Source of the DNA: Staphylococcus debuckii
Lineage (GTDB): Bacteria; Bacillota; Bacilli; Staphylococcales; Staphylococcaceae
Reading direction: 5' to 3'
DNA length: 64,000 nucleotides
Assembly (NCBI RefSeq): GCF_003718735.1
Contig: NZ_CP033460.1
Span: 372,001-436,000 of the forward strand
The notes under the pieces are model-generated. The model was not told the DNA's origin. It searched no databases and was given only the letters and a program-made list of their open reading frames with translations. The position numbers and the translations under genes are program-made. Shown here in pieces: positions 35,180-43,234 of the stretch. Each line of letters opens with the position of its first letter. Within the stretch, counting starts at the first letter, position 1.

Positions 35180-36481
35180 TTAAACACCTAAATATTCTCT
35201 AAATGTTGAACCAATATATTCTGTGCGATATAAACCACGTTTCTGCAATTCTGGAACAATTAAATCAATAAAGTCTTCAAGACTGCCCGGCAATGTGGGA
35301 GGCATCAAATTGAATCCATCTGCCACACCTTCATTCAACCAGTATTCCATTTCATCAACGATAGTTTCAGGCGTACCGATAAGTGTCAAATGGCCGCCTC
35401 CTGCATTCAAGTAACCTAATAATTCACGTACAGTAGGATCTGTATCATTAATAATTTCCAATACCGTTTCATAACGTCCGACTGGTCCGGTAAATTTCTC
35501 TACAGGAGGTAACTCCGGTACTTTTGCATCTAATTCCCACTCAGAGCAGTCTTGTTGTACAAAGAAGCTCAGTTGTTTTAAGGCTGTTTCAATCGGTAAT
35601 TTTTCATCTAAAGCTGCTTTCTTTTCCAAAGCTTCTTCATGCGTTTTACCCACATAAGTGACTAAACCTGGGAAGATTTTGAGACGTCGGTCAGTGTAAC
35701 CTTGCTTAGAAATTTCAGCATCCATACGCTTTCTGAAATTTCTCGCTTGCTCAATATTCCAAGAAACCGAATACACTGCATCCGCATATTTCACAGCCAA
35801 AGCAACACCTTGTTTAGAGGCGCCTGCTTGCATAGCTACCGGTTTGCCCTGTGGACTGCTCGGTGTTGAAAGCGGTCCTTTAACTGCAAAATTAACACCT
35901 TTATGATTAAAAGGCTGGATATTCTTAGAATCTACAAGTTGATTTTGATCACGGTCGTGTTTGAAATCCTCAGGGTGCCAAGATTCAAACGCGGCATTCA
36001 TAACTTCTGCAAATTCTTCAGCAATTGCATAGCGGTCATCATGATTAGGCAACTCTGTCATCCCGTGGTTCTTAGACTCCAGGTCAGTCATAGAAGTAAC
36101 TAGGTTCCAACCTGTACGGCCACCTGAAATATGGTCCAGACTCAACAATTGTCTTGCAGCCGTATAAGGATTCGAGAACGTGCTCGAAATAGTAGAAACT
36201 AAACCGACATGATGTGTTACCTGTGAAATCGCAGTTAAATTCACAATCGGATCAAACCAGAACGCCGGCATCGACGTATCATCCTTCGCAGGAAAAGATT
36301 GATTATCAGCAAAGAACACCGCATCAAATAAGCCGCATTCAGCAATTTGTGCCAAATCTTGGTAATAATTAATATCTCCAACACGTTCCACACTCGAATC
36401 AGGCATGAGCCAAGCAGCCTGGTGATGACCACAACCAAATATGAGGACACCAATATGTAGTTGCGCTTTCTGATCAGACAT
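35180..36481 (-). CDS. FMN-dependent monooxygenase, NtaA/DmoA family
   Basis: A 433-residue flavin monooxygenase of the luciferase-like NtaA/SnaA/DszA group. Features are LIFGCGHHQAAW at the start, FFADNQSFP, the block FSNPYTAARQLLSLDHISGGRTGWNLVTS and SPQGKPVAMQAGASKQG. Such enzymes use reduced FMN and oxygen to oxidise or cleave small organic molecules. The ATG at 36481 is chosen from the AGAGGTG ribosome site. It lies downstream of an SDR gene and a TPP riboswitch on the same strand, so it may take part in salvage or breakdown of a thiamine-related compound. A hairpin repeat lies between the two genes. Confidence 0.87.
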   Translation of the reverse strand: MSDQKAQLHIGVLIFGCGHHQAAWLMPDSSVERVGDINYYQDLAQIAECGLFDAVFFADNQSFPAKDDTSMPAFWFDPIVNLTAISQVTHHVGLVSTISSTFSNPYTAARQLLSLDHISGGRTGWNLVTSMTDLESKNHGMTELPNHDDRYAIAEEFAEVMNAAFESWHPEDFKHDRDQNQLVDSKNIQPFNHKGVNFAVKGPLSTPSSPQGKPVAMQAGASKQGVALAVKYADAVYSVSWNIEQARNFRKRMDAEISKQGYTDRRLKIFPGLVTYVGKTHEEALEKKAALDEKLPIETALKQLSFFVQQDCSEWELDAKVPELPPVEKFTGPVGRYETVLEIINDTDPTVRELLGYLNAGGGHLTLIGTPETIVDEMEYWLNEGVADGFNLMPPTLPGSLEDFIDLIVPELQKRGLYRTEYIGSTFREYLGV

Positions 36482-36561
36482 TTCCATTCACCTCTGTTTT
36501 TAATTTTAAAAAAGAAAGCATGAGAAAGAGGGCAGAACTTGAGAGTGCGCCCTCTGGGTTG

Positions 36562-36680
36562 ATAGACGGGCTTTCGAAGGCTGATTCCTTGTCAATAAGT
36601 CGAAATTCCCCGAAGACTGAAGAACGTCTTCTGCTCATTTCTCCTTATTGCTCGGAATCAAAGCGGCCTTCTCAAGCACC
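36562..36680. repeat. Dispersed hairpin repeat, copy A
   Basis: A 119-bp element with long imperfect self-complementarity (GGGCTTTCGAAG, CTGATTCC, CAATAAG on one side; CTTATTG, GGAATCA, CCTTCTC on the other). It closely matches copy B at 59344-59462, and its outer end lies 5 bp beyond the stop codon of the SDR gene. Confidence 0.75.
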
Positions 36681-36684
36681 TTGT

Positions 36685-37437
36685 TTAATTCATTGTCAAT
36701 CCGCCGTCTACTGTAATATTTTGTCCTGTAATACCTTTTGCTTGTTCTGAAACGAGATAAACTACCATGTTGGCCACATCTTGAGGTGTTGTCACCTTTT
36801 TCAACGGCGTAGTTTGAGCGATTAAATCGAAGACTTCTGGTGTTGTCACGGCACTAGCGTCTGTAGTTTTAAGTAATCCACCAGAGACTACATTCGCCGT
36901 AATACCGTATTGTCCTAATTCTGAAGCGATATTACGTGTGAAGCCGATTAAAGCTGCTTTCGCTGTTGTGTACTCATGGTAAGGTACAACAGGATTTTGG
37001 TATAAATTAGTTCCGATACTTACAATACTTCCTGCTTGATGTTCGATGAATTGCGGTACTACGCTTTGCACTACGTTGAATGCTGCTTTCAAAGTACCGT
37101 CGATTTGTTGCTGGTAGTCTTCCCAGCTCATGTCAGGAAACGCTTTTTGGGCAGTTGGATCAAATTTGAATCCGACTAATGCGTTATTGACGACTGCATC
37201 AATTTGACCGAACTTTTCAGTGCCTTCTTTTACCAAAGCGTCTACCGCTTCGCGATTTGTGACATCTGCTTGTATTGCGACAGCGCGTTCGTTTCCGATT
37301 TCTTGAACGAGTTGCTCTGCTGCATCTTTGCTTTGGTTATAATTGATAATAATATTGAACCCTTGTTCTGCGAGTGTCTTAGTGATTGCTGCGCCTAAAC
37401 CGCGTGCACCGCCTGTTACGAGTACTGTTCTTGCCAT
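36685..37437 (-). CDS. SDR-family oxidoreductase under a TPP riboswitch
   Basis: A 250-residue short-chain dehydrogenase related to 3-oxoacyl-ACP reductases. It has VTGGARGLGAAIT (cofactor), NNALVGF, and the catalytic pair in YTTAKAALIGF. The start is ATG 37437 with GGGAG about 9 bp upstream. A complete TPP aptamer and terminator precede it (37471-37645), so its transcription should fall when thiamine pyrophosphate is abundant. SDR genes are not the usual cargo of this riboswitch. The downstream monooxygenase may belong to the same unit. Substrate unknown; a thiamine-precursor role is inferred from regulation only. Confidence 0.87.
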   Translation of the reverse strand: MARTVLVTGGARGLGAAITKTLAEQGFNIIINYNQSKDAAEQLVQEIGNERAVAIQADVTNREAVDALVKEGTEKFGQIDAVVNNALVGFKFDPTAQKAFPDMSWEDYQQQIDGTLKAAFNVVQSVVPQFIEHQAGSIVSIGTNLYQNPVVPYHEYTTAKAALIGFTRNIASELGQYGITANVVSGGLLKTTDASAVTTPEVFDLIAQTTPLKKVTTPQDVANMVVYLVSEQAKGITGQNITVDGGLTMN

Positions 37438-37470
37438 GTTAATCCGCTCCCTTTTTTCTATTATAGACAT

Positions 37471-37645
37471 AAAAAATACGCATGATTGTTAAAATCTGCG
37501 TAGGCAAGAGGGCAGTCTGAGGTCAGTACTAAACCTACTCATTCTGCGGTTATCTCACACTTTCCTACGCTAGTTTCAGCTAGATCAGGTTCAAAGGGTC
37601 TGAGGAAATCCTCATCTCAGTTTGAAAAAACACCCCTAGTGCGTA
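37471..37645 (-). promoter_or_regulatory. TPP riboswitch with transcription terminator
   Basis: On the minus strand the aptamer (about 37645-37556) shows ACTAGGGGTG, CTGAGATGAGG, ACCCTTTGAACCTGATC and GCGTAGGAAAGTG, the conserved THI-element core. The expression platform contains TACGCA, a loop, TGCGTA and T6 (37502-37471), a rho-independent terminator. CCTACGC in that terminator (37498-37504) is exactly complementary to GCGTAGG in the aptamer (37564-37570), giving an antiterminator. It is an OFF switch for the gene at 36685. Confidence 0.93.
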
Positions 37646-37793
37646 TCTTTTTGTTACTTTCAATGTAGCTTGAATTTGAGAGGGTGTCAAGGAGAGGAGA
37701 ATCTTGTATGCAATACGTGAAATTTGGTGAATGAAAGTGTTATGATAAGGGAGAATTCTAGCGGATAATATTTAAATGAATGGAGGGATTTGA

Positions 37794-37991
37794 ATGTTCT
37801 GGTTAGGAATGTCGTTCCCAATTTTAGCAGTCGGCTTCATTGTTATGGCTGTACGTGAAGAAAAGAAACGTAAAGCAAAACAAAAGGAAAAAGAAGCGAA
37901 ATGGGAAGCAGAAAAAGCACAGAATAATGGTGAAGCAACGAATGAATCTGCCGAAAACCATTCAAATGCTGAGGAAGAAGTTAAACATTAA
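37794..37991 (+). CDS. Small membrane protein with charged tail
   Basis: A 65-residue protein with one N-terminal hydrophobic helix (FWLGMSFPILAVGFIVMAV) followed by a basic stretch (REEKKRKAKQKEKEAKWEAEK) and an acidic end. The ribosome site is GGAGGG and a terminator follows (AGCTGGGACA ... TGTCTCAGCTTTT, 37995-38026). No family named. Confidence 0.65.
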   Translation: MFWLGMSFPILAVGFIVMAVREEKKRKAKQKEKEAKWEAEKAQNNGEATNESAENHSNAEEEVKH

Positions 37992-37994
37992 AGA

Positions 37995-38026
37995 AAGCTG
38001 GGACATATTAAATTGTCTCAGCTTTT
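37995..38026 (+). terminator. Intrinsic terminator
   Basis: AAGCTGGGACA and TGTCTCAGCTTTT stem with one mismatch and a T-run. Confidence 0.7.
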
Positions 38027-38132
38027 CGTATCTACATACTAACATAAACATTCTCCGCTTAATCTCTCGAGATTAGGCTATAATTAACAAAGTAAGAAAA
38101 TTCAGACATCTAAAAACAAAGGGGTAATGTTT

Positions 38133-39557
38133 ATGTCAGAGACAACACAAACAAAGGACAAACCGAAGCCATCGAAACTCAGGAAATTTAAATTCAAAAC
38201 ACCGCATACTTACGCTTTACTGATGATGATTATCGCCGTAGCTTGCATTTTAACTTATATTATTCCTGCTGGAGAATACAAACGAGAAGAAAAGGGCGGA
38301 CAAACACTTGTAGTTCCAGGGTCTTACCATGAAATTGCACAACACGGCGTATCCTTTCTAGACTTATTCCGTGCTGTTCCCGAAGGATTATTAACAGGGG
38401 GAGAAATAGTCTTTTACATCTTCTTAGTCGGAGGCGCCTTTGGTATTGTCCATCGCACAGGTGCTTTTGAAAACGGCATTAACCAAGCCATAAAATCATT
38501 AGGCTCTTCGAAAATTCTAATGATTCCACTCACTATGACCGTCTTTTCCATCTTAGGATTCTCTATCGGTTTAGCAGAAGAAACTATTATCTTCGTGCCG
38601 ATTGGTGTTATTATTGCTCGCACGCTCGGTTATGATGCACTGACAGGAGCCGCCATGGTCATACTCGGTGCTGCCAGCGGATTTATCGGCGGGATGCTTA
38701 ATCCATTTACAGTCGGTGTTGCGCAAACAGTGGCAGAACTTCCCATGTTCTCAGGATGGGGCTTGAGAACAGTCATCTATCTCTTTATTCTAGCCGCTGC
38801 GATTACTACCGTCCTGCTCTATGCCCGAAAGGTAAAACGTAATCCACAGAAGAGTATCGTTTATGCACTTGAACAAGAAGAAGGCGACAGCCATAAAGCC
38901 ATTGACTACGAACGCTTTACCAAACGACAAGCCTTAGCACTCGGCATGATTGTACTCGCCATTATTTTCAACGTATATGGCATCTTCCGCTTCGAATGGA
39001 CCTTCAACCAAATGAGCGCCAACTTTGTCCTGGCAGGCTTACTCGCCGGCTTAATCAGCGGACTCGGACTCAACGCAACCTTCGACGCCTTTATCGACGG
39101 CATGAAAGACATCCTCTTCGGCGCCATGATCGTAGGTTTCGCCAAAGGAATCGTCGTTATTCTGGAACAAGGCAAGATCATCGACAGTATCATTCACGGC
39201 ATGACCACACTATTAAACGACGTGCCGTCATCTATTGTCATCATCGTCATGTTCATCTTCCAATTCTTCCTGAACTTCTTCATTCCGTCAGGTTCAGGCC
39301 AAGCACTTACAACCATGCCATTGATGGTACCCATTTCAGACCTGCTGCACATTAACCGTCAGCTCACCGTGCTCGCCTTCCAATACGGCGACTCCATCAG
39401 CAACGTCCTCTTCCCGACCTCCGCCATTCTGATGGGCGCCCTCGCCGTAGCCAAAATCTCCTACGTCCAGTGGCTGAAATTCGCTTGGAAACTCATTGCC
39501 ATCTGGGCCCTAATCTGCGCGATAGCCATGTCCATTGCATTACTTGCAGGCTATTAG
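38133..39557 (+). CDS. YfcC-family basic amino acid/peptide antiporter-like transporter
   Basis: A 474-residue membrane protein with about twelve hydrophobic segments. It carries HTYALLMMIIAVACILTYIIPAG near the start, FGIVHRTGAFENGI, and NFFIPSGSGQALTTMPLM near the end. These are typical of the YfcC/ArcD-like family that exchanges basic amino acids or related compounds. ATG 38133 follows AAAGGGG at 8-9 bp. The second half (from about 38880) is much richer in C, with C-ending codons, than the first half. A DUF1722 gene follows after about 50 bp. Confidence 0.85.
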   Translation: MSETTQTKDKPKPSKLRKFKFKTPHTYALLMMIIAVACILTYIIPAGEYKREEKGGQTLVVPGSYHEIAQHGVSFLDLFRAVPEGLLTGGEIVFYIFLVGGAFGIVHRTGAFENGINQAIKSLGSSKILMIPLTMTVFSILGFSIGLAEETIIFVPIGVIIARTLGYDALTGAAMVILGAASGFIGGMLNPFTVGVAQTVAELPMFSGWGLRTVIYLFILAAAITTVLLYARKVKRNPQKSIVYALEQEEGDSHKAIDYERFTKRQALALGMIVLAIIFNVYGIFRFEWTFNQMSANFVLAGLLAGLISGLGLNATFDAFIDGMKDILFGAMIVGFAKGIVVILEQGKIIDSIIHGMTTLLNDVPSSIVIIVMFIFQFFLNFFIPSGSGQALTTMPLMVPISDLLHINRQLTVLAFQYGDSISNVLFPTSAILMGALAVAKISYVQWLKFAWKLIAIWALICAIAMSIALLAGY

Positions 39558-39607
39558 GGAAAAGAAACCCTTGAAGAGAACCGTGCAAGGAAAGAGGAGG
39601 TCTGAAG

Positions 39608-39979
39608 ATGAGCCAGCATACGAAAGAGAAATTGTGGAGCGAGTATAAATACGAAGTCATGTGGCACAGTCAGAAACATTACAATCAAATACGTGCAGAA
39701 ATGAAAGCACAACTTGCTGAAGACGATTTAGAATCCTTAATTGATGAAGCTTTAGCTATTGAACCGCAAAAAGGTTCGGTGTTGAATACCTTTGATCATA
39801 TGTGGGGATATTTTAAGAAAGAAGCAACAGATACAGAGAAAGAACAACATCAAATATTAAAAGAAAACTTTCAATCCGACAAAGCAACACAATTTGACTT
39901 ATTGCAGTTTATCTGTACACTTGCTGAAAAATATCAGAGCAAGTATTTATTGAATTCATCGATTTTGAAAAAAGTATGA
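39608..39979 (+). CDS. DUF1722 (YbgA family) protein
   Basis: A 123-residue protein with LWSEYKYEVMWHSQKHYNQI at the start, the conserved DUF1722/YbgA pattern of Tyr, Met-x-His-Ser and Tyr. NTFDHMWGYFKKEATDTEK and YLLNSSILKKV complete the domain. In some bacteria the domain is fused to or near DUF523 or photolyase genes; its function is not settled. The ribosome site is AGAGGAGG. It may be co-transcribed with the YfcC gene. Confidence 0.85.
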   Translation: MSQHTKEKLWSEYKYEVMWHSQKHYNQIRAEMKAQLAEDDLESLIDEALAIEPQKGSVLNTFDHMWGYFKKEATDTEKEQHQILKENFQSDKATQFDLLQFICTLAEKYQSKYLLNSSILKKV

Positions 39980-40175
39980 CAAAATGTAAATATAATCTAA
40001 ATTTTTCAGAAAAAAGGTATGTTATTAAATGACATTTATCTCTTTTTCGCTTAACATGTAACACAAGTTTCAATTAAGTACGATTAATTTAGGTAACATT
40101 CTTAAATTGATTTTATTTTTATAAATAGAGGGTACAAGCCTCTAGTAAGAATAATGACAACAAGGTGTGATTTTT

Positions 40176-41036
40176 GTGGAACAGACAATCAATGAGGATT
40201 ATGAATATTGTAAACGTATCATGGAAGAATACTCTAAAACTTTCTTCTATGCCTTCAACAATCTTCCGGAAAATGAACGTAAAGCAGTATGGGCTATTTA
40301 TGCAATTTGTCGCATGATAGACGACAGTATTGATGAGTATGAAGATCCTGAACGTTTGCAGGCGATTCGAGAAGATTTAGAAGCGGTTTATAAAGGGAAA
40401 TCAGAGCAGCAATTTAAAAGCGATGCACCAGTCATGCGTGCATTTGGGGATACTTTGCAAGAATATCCTGTTCCGCAACAAGCATTCTTGACTTTGATGG
40501 AATATGTAGAAGCGGATTTAACGATGACGGCCTTGCAGACAGACCAAGATTTATACGCTTATTGTTATGGGGTAGCTGGTACGATTGGAGAATTGCTGAC
40601 ACCGGTATTAGCAGACCCGGCATATTATGAAACTGCCGATGCAATTGGTATAGAATTAGGCAAAGCGTTGCAAATTACGAATATTTTACGGGATGTCGGA
40701 GGAGATTTTGAAAATGGTCGCATCTACCTGAGTGCAGAGCGTCTGCAGGAATATGAGGTAGATTTAGAAGCAGTCTATCATCAAGGCGTTACTCAGAATT
40801 ATATTGATTTATGGGAAAGTTACGCGCAAGATGCAGACGATATGTATACACATGCTTTAGATAATTTACATTACTTCCACAAAGAAGCGCGCCCGATTAT
40901 TGAGTTGGCTGCTGAAGCCTACCATGCAATTTTGCCGGTGGTGCGCAAACAGAATTACTCCTTACATGAACGTGCCTATGTCAGCCGTTGGAAAAAAGGG
41001 CGGATTTATCGACGCGTGATGAAAAATTATAAATAA
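40176..41036 (+). CDS. crtM: Squalene/phytoene synthase family protein, CrtM-like dehydrosqualene synthase
   Basis: A 286-residue prenyl synthase. Both aspartate-rich motifs for magnesium-diphosphate binding are present (MIDDSIDEYED near residue 50 and NILRDVGGDFENGRIYL near 165). YAFNNLPENERKAVWAIYAICR and YGVAGTIGELLTPVL also match S. aureus CrtM, which joins two farnesyl diphosphates into dehydrosqualene for C30 carotenoids. The start is GTG 40176 after AAGGTGTG. The other carotenoid genes (crtN, crtP, crtQ, crtO) are not in the window, so the pathway is either elsewhere or the product is a hydrocarbon intermediate. The 196-bp upstream gap shows no clear SigB promoter. Confidence 0.86.
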   Translation: MEQTINEDYEYCKRIMEEYSKTFFYAFNNLPENERKAVWAIYAICRMIDDSIDEYEDPERLQAIREDLEAVYKGKSEQQFKSDAPVMRAFGDTLQEYPVPQQAFLTLMEYVEADLTMTALQTDQDLYAYCYGVAGTIGELLTPVLADPAYYETADAIGIELGKALQITNILRDVGGDFENGRIYLSAERLQEYEVDLEAVYHQGVTQNYIDLWESYAQDADDMYTHALDNLHYFHKEARPIIELAAEAYHAILPVVRKQNYSLHERAYVSRWKKGRIYRRVMKNYK

Positions 41037-41087
41037 GGCAGAGAGCGGACAGAAATAACATTCGCATTATAACTACTGCCACATAAA

Positions 41088-41120
41088 AAAGCTGAGGCAA
41101 CCACTGCCTCAGCTTTCAAT
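41088..41120. terminator. Bidirectional intrinsic terminator
   Basis: AAAGCTGAGGCA and TGCCTCAGCTTT form a perfect 12-bp stem between the convergent crtM and flavin-protein genes. Confidence 0.85.
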
Positions 41121-41125
41121 ACATA

Positions 41126-41551
41126 TCAATCAAATTCTACTAATTGCGGTCCGTCTTCGGAATCGCTATTCATGAGTTTGATAGATTTTGGAATGGCTCT
41201 GATGACACATAATTTAGGGTCATCTTTAGATTGGAAGAATGATTTATCTTGTTCATCCCAAATCCAATCAATAATATCTGGATCCTCAGTCACTTCTAAA
41301 TCAGCGTAGATTTCTAAGAAACTGTGATTGTTTGTATCGTCATAACCGAGTAAAATATGAGCGATAGGATTCTTTTCAATTTCCTCGATTTTCATTGATT
41401 CTCTGCTTGTTTTTGTATAAAGATCAAATTCTTGGTCGTAGAATATCATATAACGACTATCTGGAATATTTTCTTGTGAAGTAGATAAGACACCAATACG
41501 AGATTCTTTCATAATTTCTTTGATTTTTTTCAATACAACTTCTCTATCCAT
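41126..41551 (-). CDS. Pyridoxamine 5'-phosphate oxidase-like, general stress protein 26 family
   Basis: A 141-residue split-barrel flavin-binding protein. It starts with KIKEIMKESRIGVLSTSQEN and continues with DLYTKTSRESMKIEEIEKNP, DDTNNHSFLEIYADLEVTEDP and FFQSKDDPKLCVIRAIPKSI, the usual blocks of the general stress protein 26/PNPOx-like family. Members bind FMN or F420-like cofactors; the physiological substrate is not known. It has a GAGAGGTG ribosome site and stands alone. Confidence 0.83.
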   Translation of the reverse strand: MDREVVLKKIKEIMKESRIGVLSTSQENIPDSRYMIFYDQEFDLYTKTSRESMKIEEIEKNPIAHILLGYDDTNNHSFLEIYADLEVTEDPDIIDWIWDEQDKSFFQSKDDPKLCVIRAIPKSIKLMNSDSEDGPQLVEFD

Positions 41552-41686
41552 TTCGCTTCACCTCTCTTAGTGTTTACCCGAATTCATTTGTATTAAATAA
41601 AAATACGTAAAATCGATATTTTATTTTGATGTAAAATGTAAAATAAATATAATGGAATTAAGGAATTGTAAATGAGGAGTGAGGAA

Positions 41687-42865
41687 ATGAACGTTAAAAA
41701 GATAGTCATTGCTCCAGATTCATTTAAGGAGAGTATGACAGCGGCAGAAGCGGGACGTGCATTGCAAATGGGCTTGAGCGCTACACTTCCGGAAACAACT
41801 GAATATGATATTGTCCCGATGGCAGACGGTGGCGAAGGGACGATGCAAGCACTCCATTTAGCGTTAGGCGGTGCTTACCAGAAAGTCGAGGTTCAAAATG
41901 CACTAGGTGCGCCTGTAGAAGCGCAGTACTCCTATGTCTTCAATCAGTCTACTGCGATTATAGAATTGGCTGAGGCTTCAGGGCTAGAACGTATTTCAAC
42001 AGAGGACCGCAATCCTCTCTTAACTTCTACTTTCGGCACGGGCCAACTTATCATGGATGCTTTAGAAAAGGGTGCACAGAAAATTATTCTAGGTATCGGC
42101 GGTAGTGCGACTAACGATGGTGGTACAGGAATGCTACGTGCGTTAGGTGTAAAATTCTTTGATGCAGAAGGAGAAGCCTTGCCTGAAGGTGGCGCTTCAT
42201 TAAAACGGTTAGAGCGTATTGATTTGAGTGCAATGGATGACCGTTTGAAAGATGTAGAGTTTGAAATTGTTTGTGATGTGGATAATCCATTGCTTGGAGA
42301 ACGTGGCGCAACTAAAACCTATGGCGCTCAAAAAGGAGCGTCAGAAGCGGATTTAGAAGTATTAGAAGATGCACTCACTCAATATCGTGATGTCTTAACT
42401 ACCACTTTCGATCAAGACTACTCTGAAGTTCCTGGTGCTGGCGCAGCTGGTGGTACAGGGATTGCGTTACATGCGTTCCTTTCAGCTGAGTTGACTCGCG
42501 GGATTGATGTGGTATTGAGAGAAACCGATTTAGAAACGCGCTTAAAGGACGCAGATTTATGTATTACCGGTGAAGGTAAGATAGATGCACAGACGATTTA
42601 CGGCAAAACACCAATTGGCGTGGCAGAAGTGGCGCAACGCTGCAATGTGCCCGTCATAGCAGTCTGCGGCGTAGTGGGCGAAGATTATGACATTGTACAT
42701 GACCATGGCATTTCTTATGTATTTTCACTTGTAGGTAAAGATGATGATGATAAGTATGCCGATAAGCCTTCTGAAGTGGAAATTTCAGAAGCCATGGAGA
42801 ATGGATTCAGTTCTATGGTGGAAAAAGGGAGAGCAATTGGCGAGTGGGTTCAACACGAAAGATAA
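41687..42865 (+). CDS. Glycerate kinase
   Basis: A 392-residue enzyme of the GlxK/GarK family: KIVIAPDSFKESMTAAEAG at the start, VPMADGGEGTMQAL, ILGIGGSATNDGGTGML and LCITGEGKIDAQTIYGKTP. It phosphorylates D-glycerate to 2- or 3-phosphoglycerate, feeding glycolysis. ATG 41687 follows GAGGAGTGAGG and gives the typical N-terminus. No glycerate or glyoxylate genes are next to it. It stands alone, with a clear terminator after it. Confidence 0.92.
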   Translation: MNVKKIVIAPDSFKESMTAAEAGRALQMGLSATLPETTEYDIVPMADGGEGTMQALHLALGGAYQKVEVQNALGAPVEAQYSYVFNQSTAIIELAEASGLERISTEDRNPLLTSTFGTGQLIMDALEKGAQKIILGIGGSATNDGGTGMLRALGVKFFDAEGEALPEGGASLKRLERIDLSAMDDRLKDVEFEIVCDVDNPLLGERGATKTYGAQKGASEADLEVLEDALTQYRDVLTTTFDQDYSEVPGAGAAGGTGIALHAFLSAELTRGIDVVLRETDLETRLKDADLCITGEGKIDAQTIYGKTPIGVAEVAQRCNVPVIAVCGVVGEDYDIVHDHGISYVFSLVGKDDDDKYADKPSEVEISEAMENGFSSMVEKGRAIGEWVQHER

Positions 42866-42903
42866 ACTTTAAAAAGAAAAATTTTGTATTTGTTGATCTA
42901 AAA

Positions 42904-42941
42904 AACAGGTGCCGAGATATTATTTTGTCTCGGTGCCTGTT
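42904..42941 (+). terminator. Intrinsic terminator after glycerate kinase
   Basis: ACAGGTGCCGAGA and TCTCGGTGCCTGT perfect 13-bp stem. The tail is T-rich (TTTCATTTTTT). A near-cre sequence (TGTAAACGTTTCAC, 42963-42976) follows, of uncertain meaning. Confidence 0.8.
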
Positions 42942-43054
42942 TCATTTTTTAGGCAAAATAAATGTAAACGTTTCACTCCTTATCACGCAAGTATTCAACG
43001 ATTTGAGGGGTATTTTACGCTTCAAAAAACTTTTGAAAAGAGGGGATTTTTTTG

Positions 43055-43106
43055 TTGACGAATGGCTTTGAGGGGTTTATTATTGAAAATCGTACACAGG
43101 GTGTAC
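43055..43106 (+). promoter_or_regulatory. Promoter 1 and operator before the YhgE/Pip gene
   Basis: TTGACG (43055-43060), 17 bp and TATTAT (43078-43083) form a near-ideal sigma-A promoter. The palindrome GTACACAGGGTGTAC (43092-43106) sits at the expected transcription start, as a repressor site would. Confidence 0.7.
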
Positions 43107-43154
43107 TATTAAAAAAAGAACTTAAATAAAGTATCGCACGACGTATATTGAAGT

Positions 43155-43206
43155 TAAAATTTCACGCAGCAACGTATCATAATGTCTGATAGTACAAAGG
43201 GTGTAC
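43155..43206 (+). promoter_or_regulatory. Promoter 2 and second operator
   Basis: TTAAAA (43155-43160), 18 bp and CATAAT (43179-43184) are followed by GTACAAAGGGTGTAC (43192-43206). The operator is exactly 100 bp from the first one and in the same position relative to its promoter. The likely regulator is the MarR protein at 44760. Confidence 0.55.
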
Positions 43207-43234
43207 TTTTAGGAAAGTAAGGAGAGAGTAGAAA

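Noticed and set aside
36562..36680. T-box or other riboswitch upstream of the monooxygenase
   Set aside because: The T-box core (GGTGGNACCGCG-like) is absent; the element recurs after other genes, so it is a repeat.
42844..43071. 75-codon frame overlapping the end of glycerate kinase
   Set aside because: It spans the terminator and part of the next promoter.
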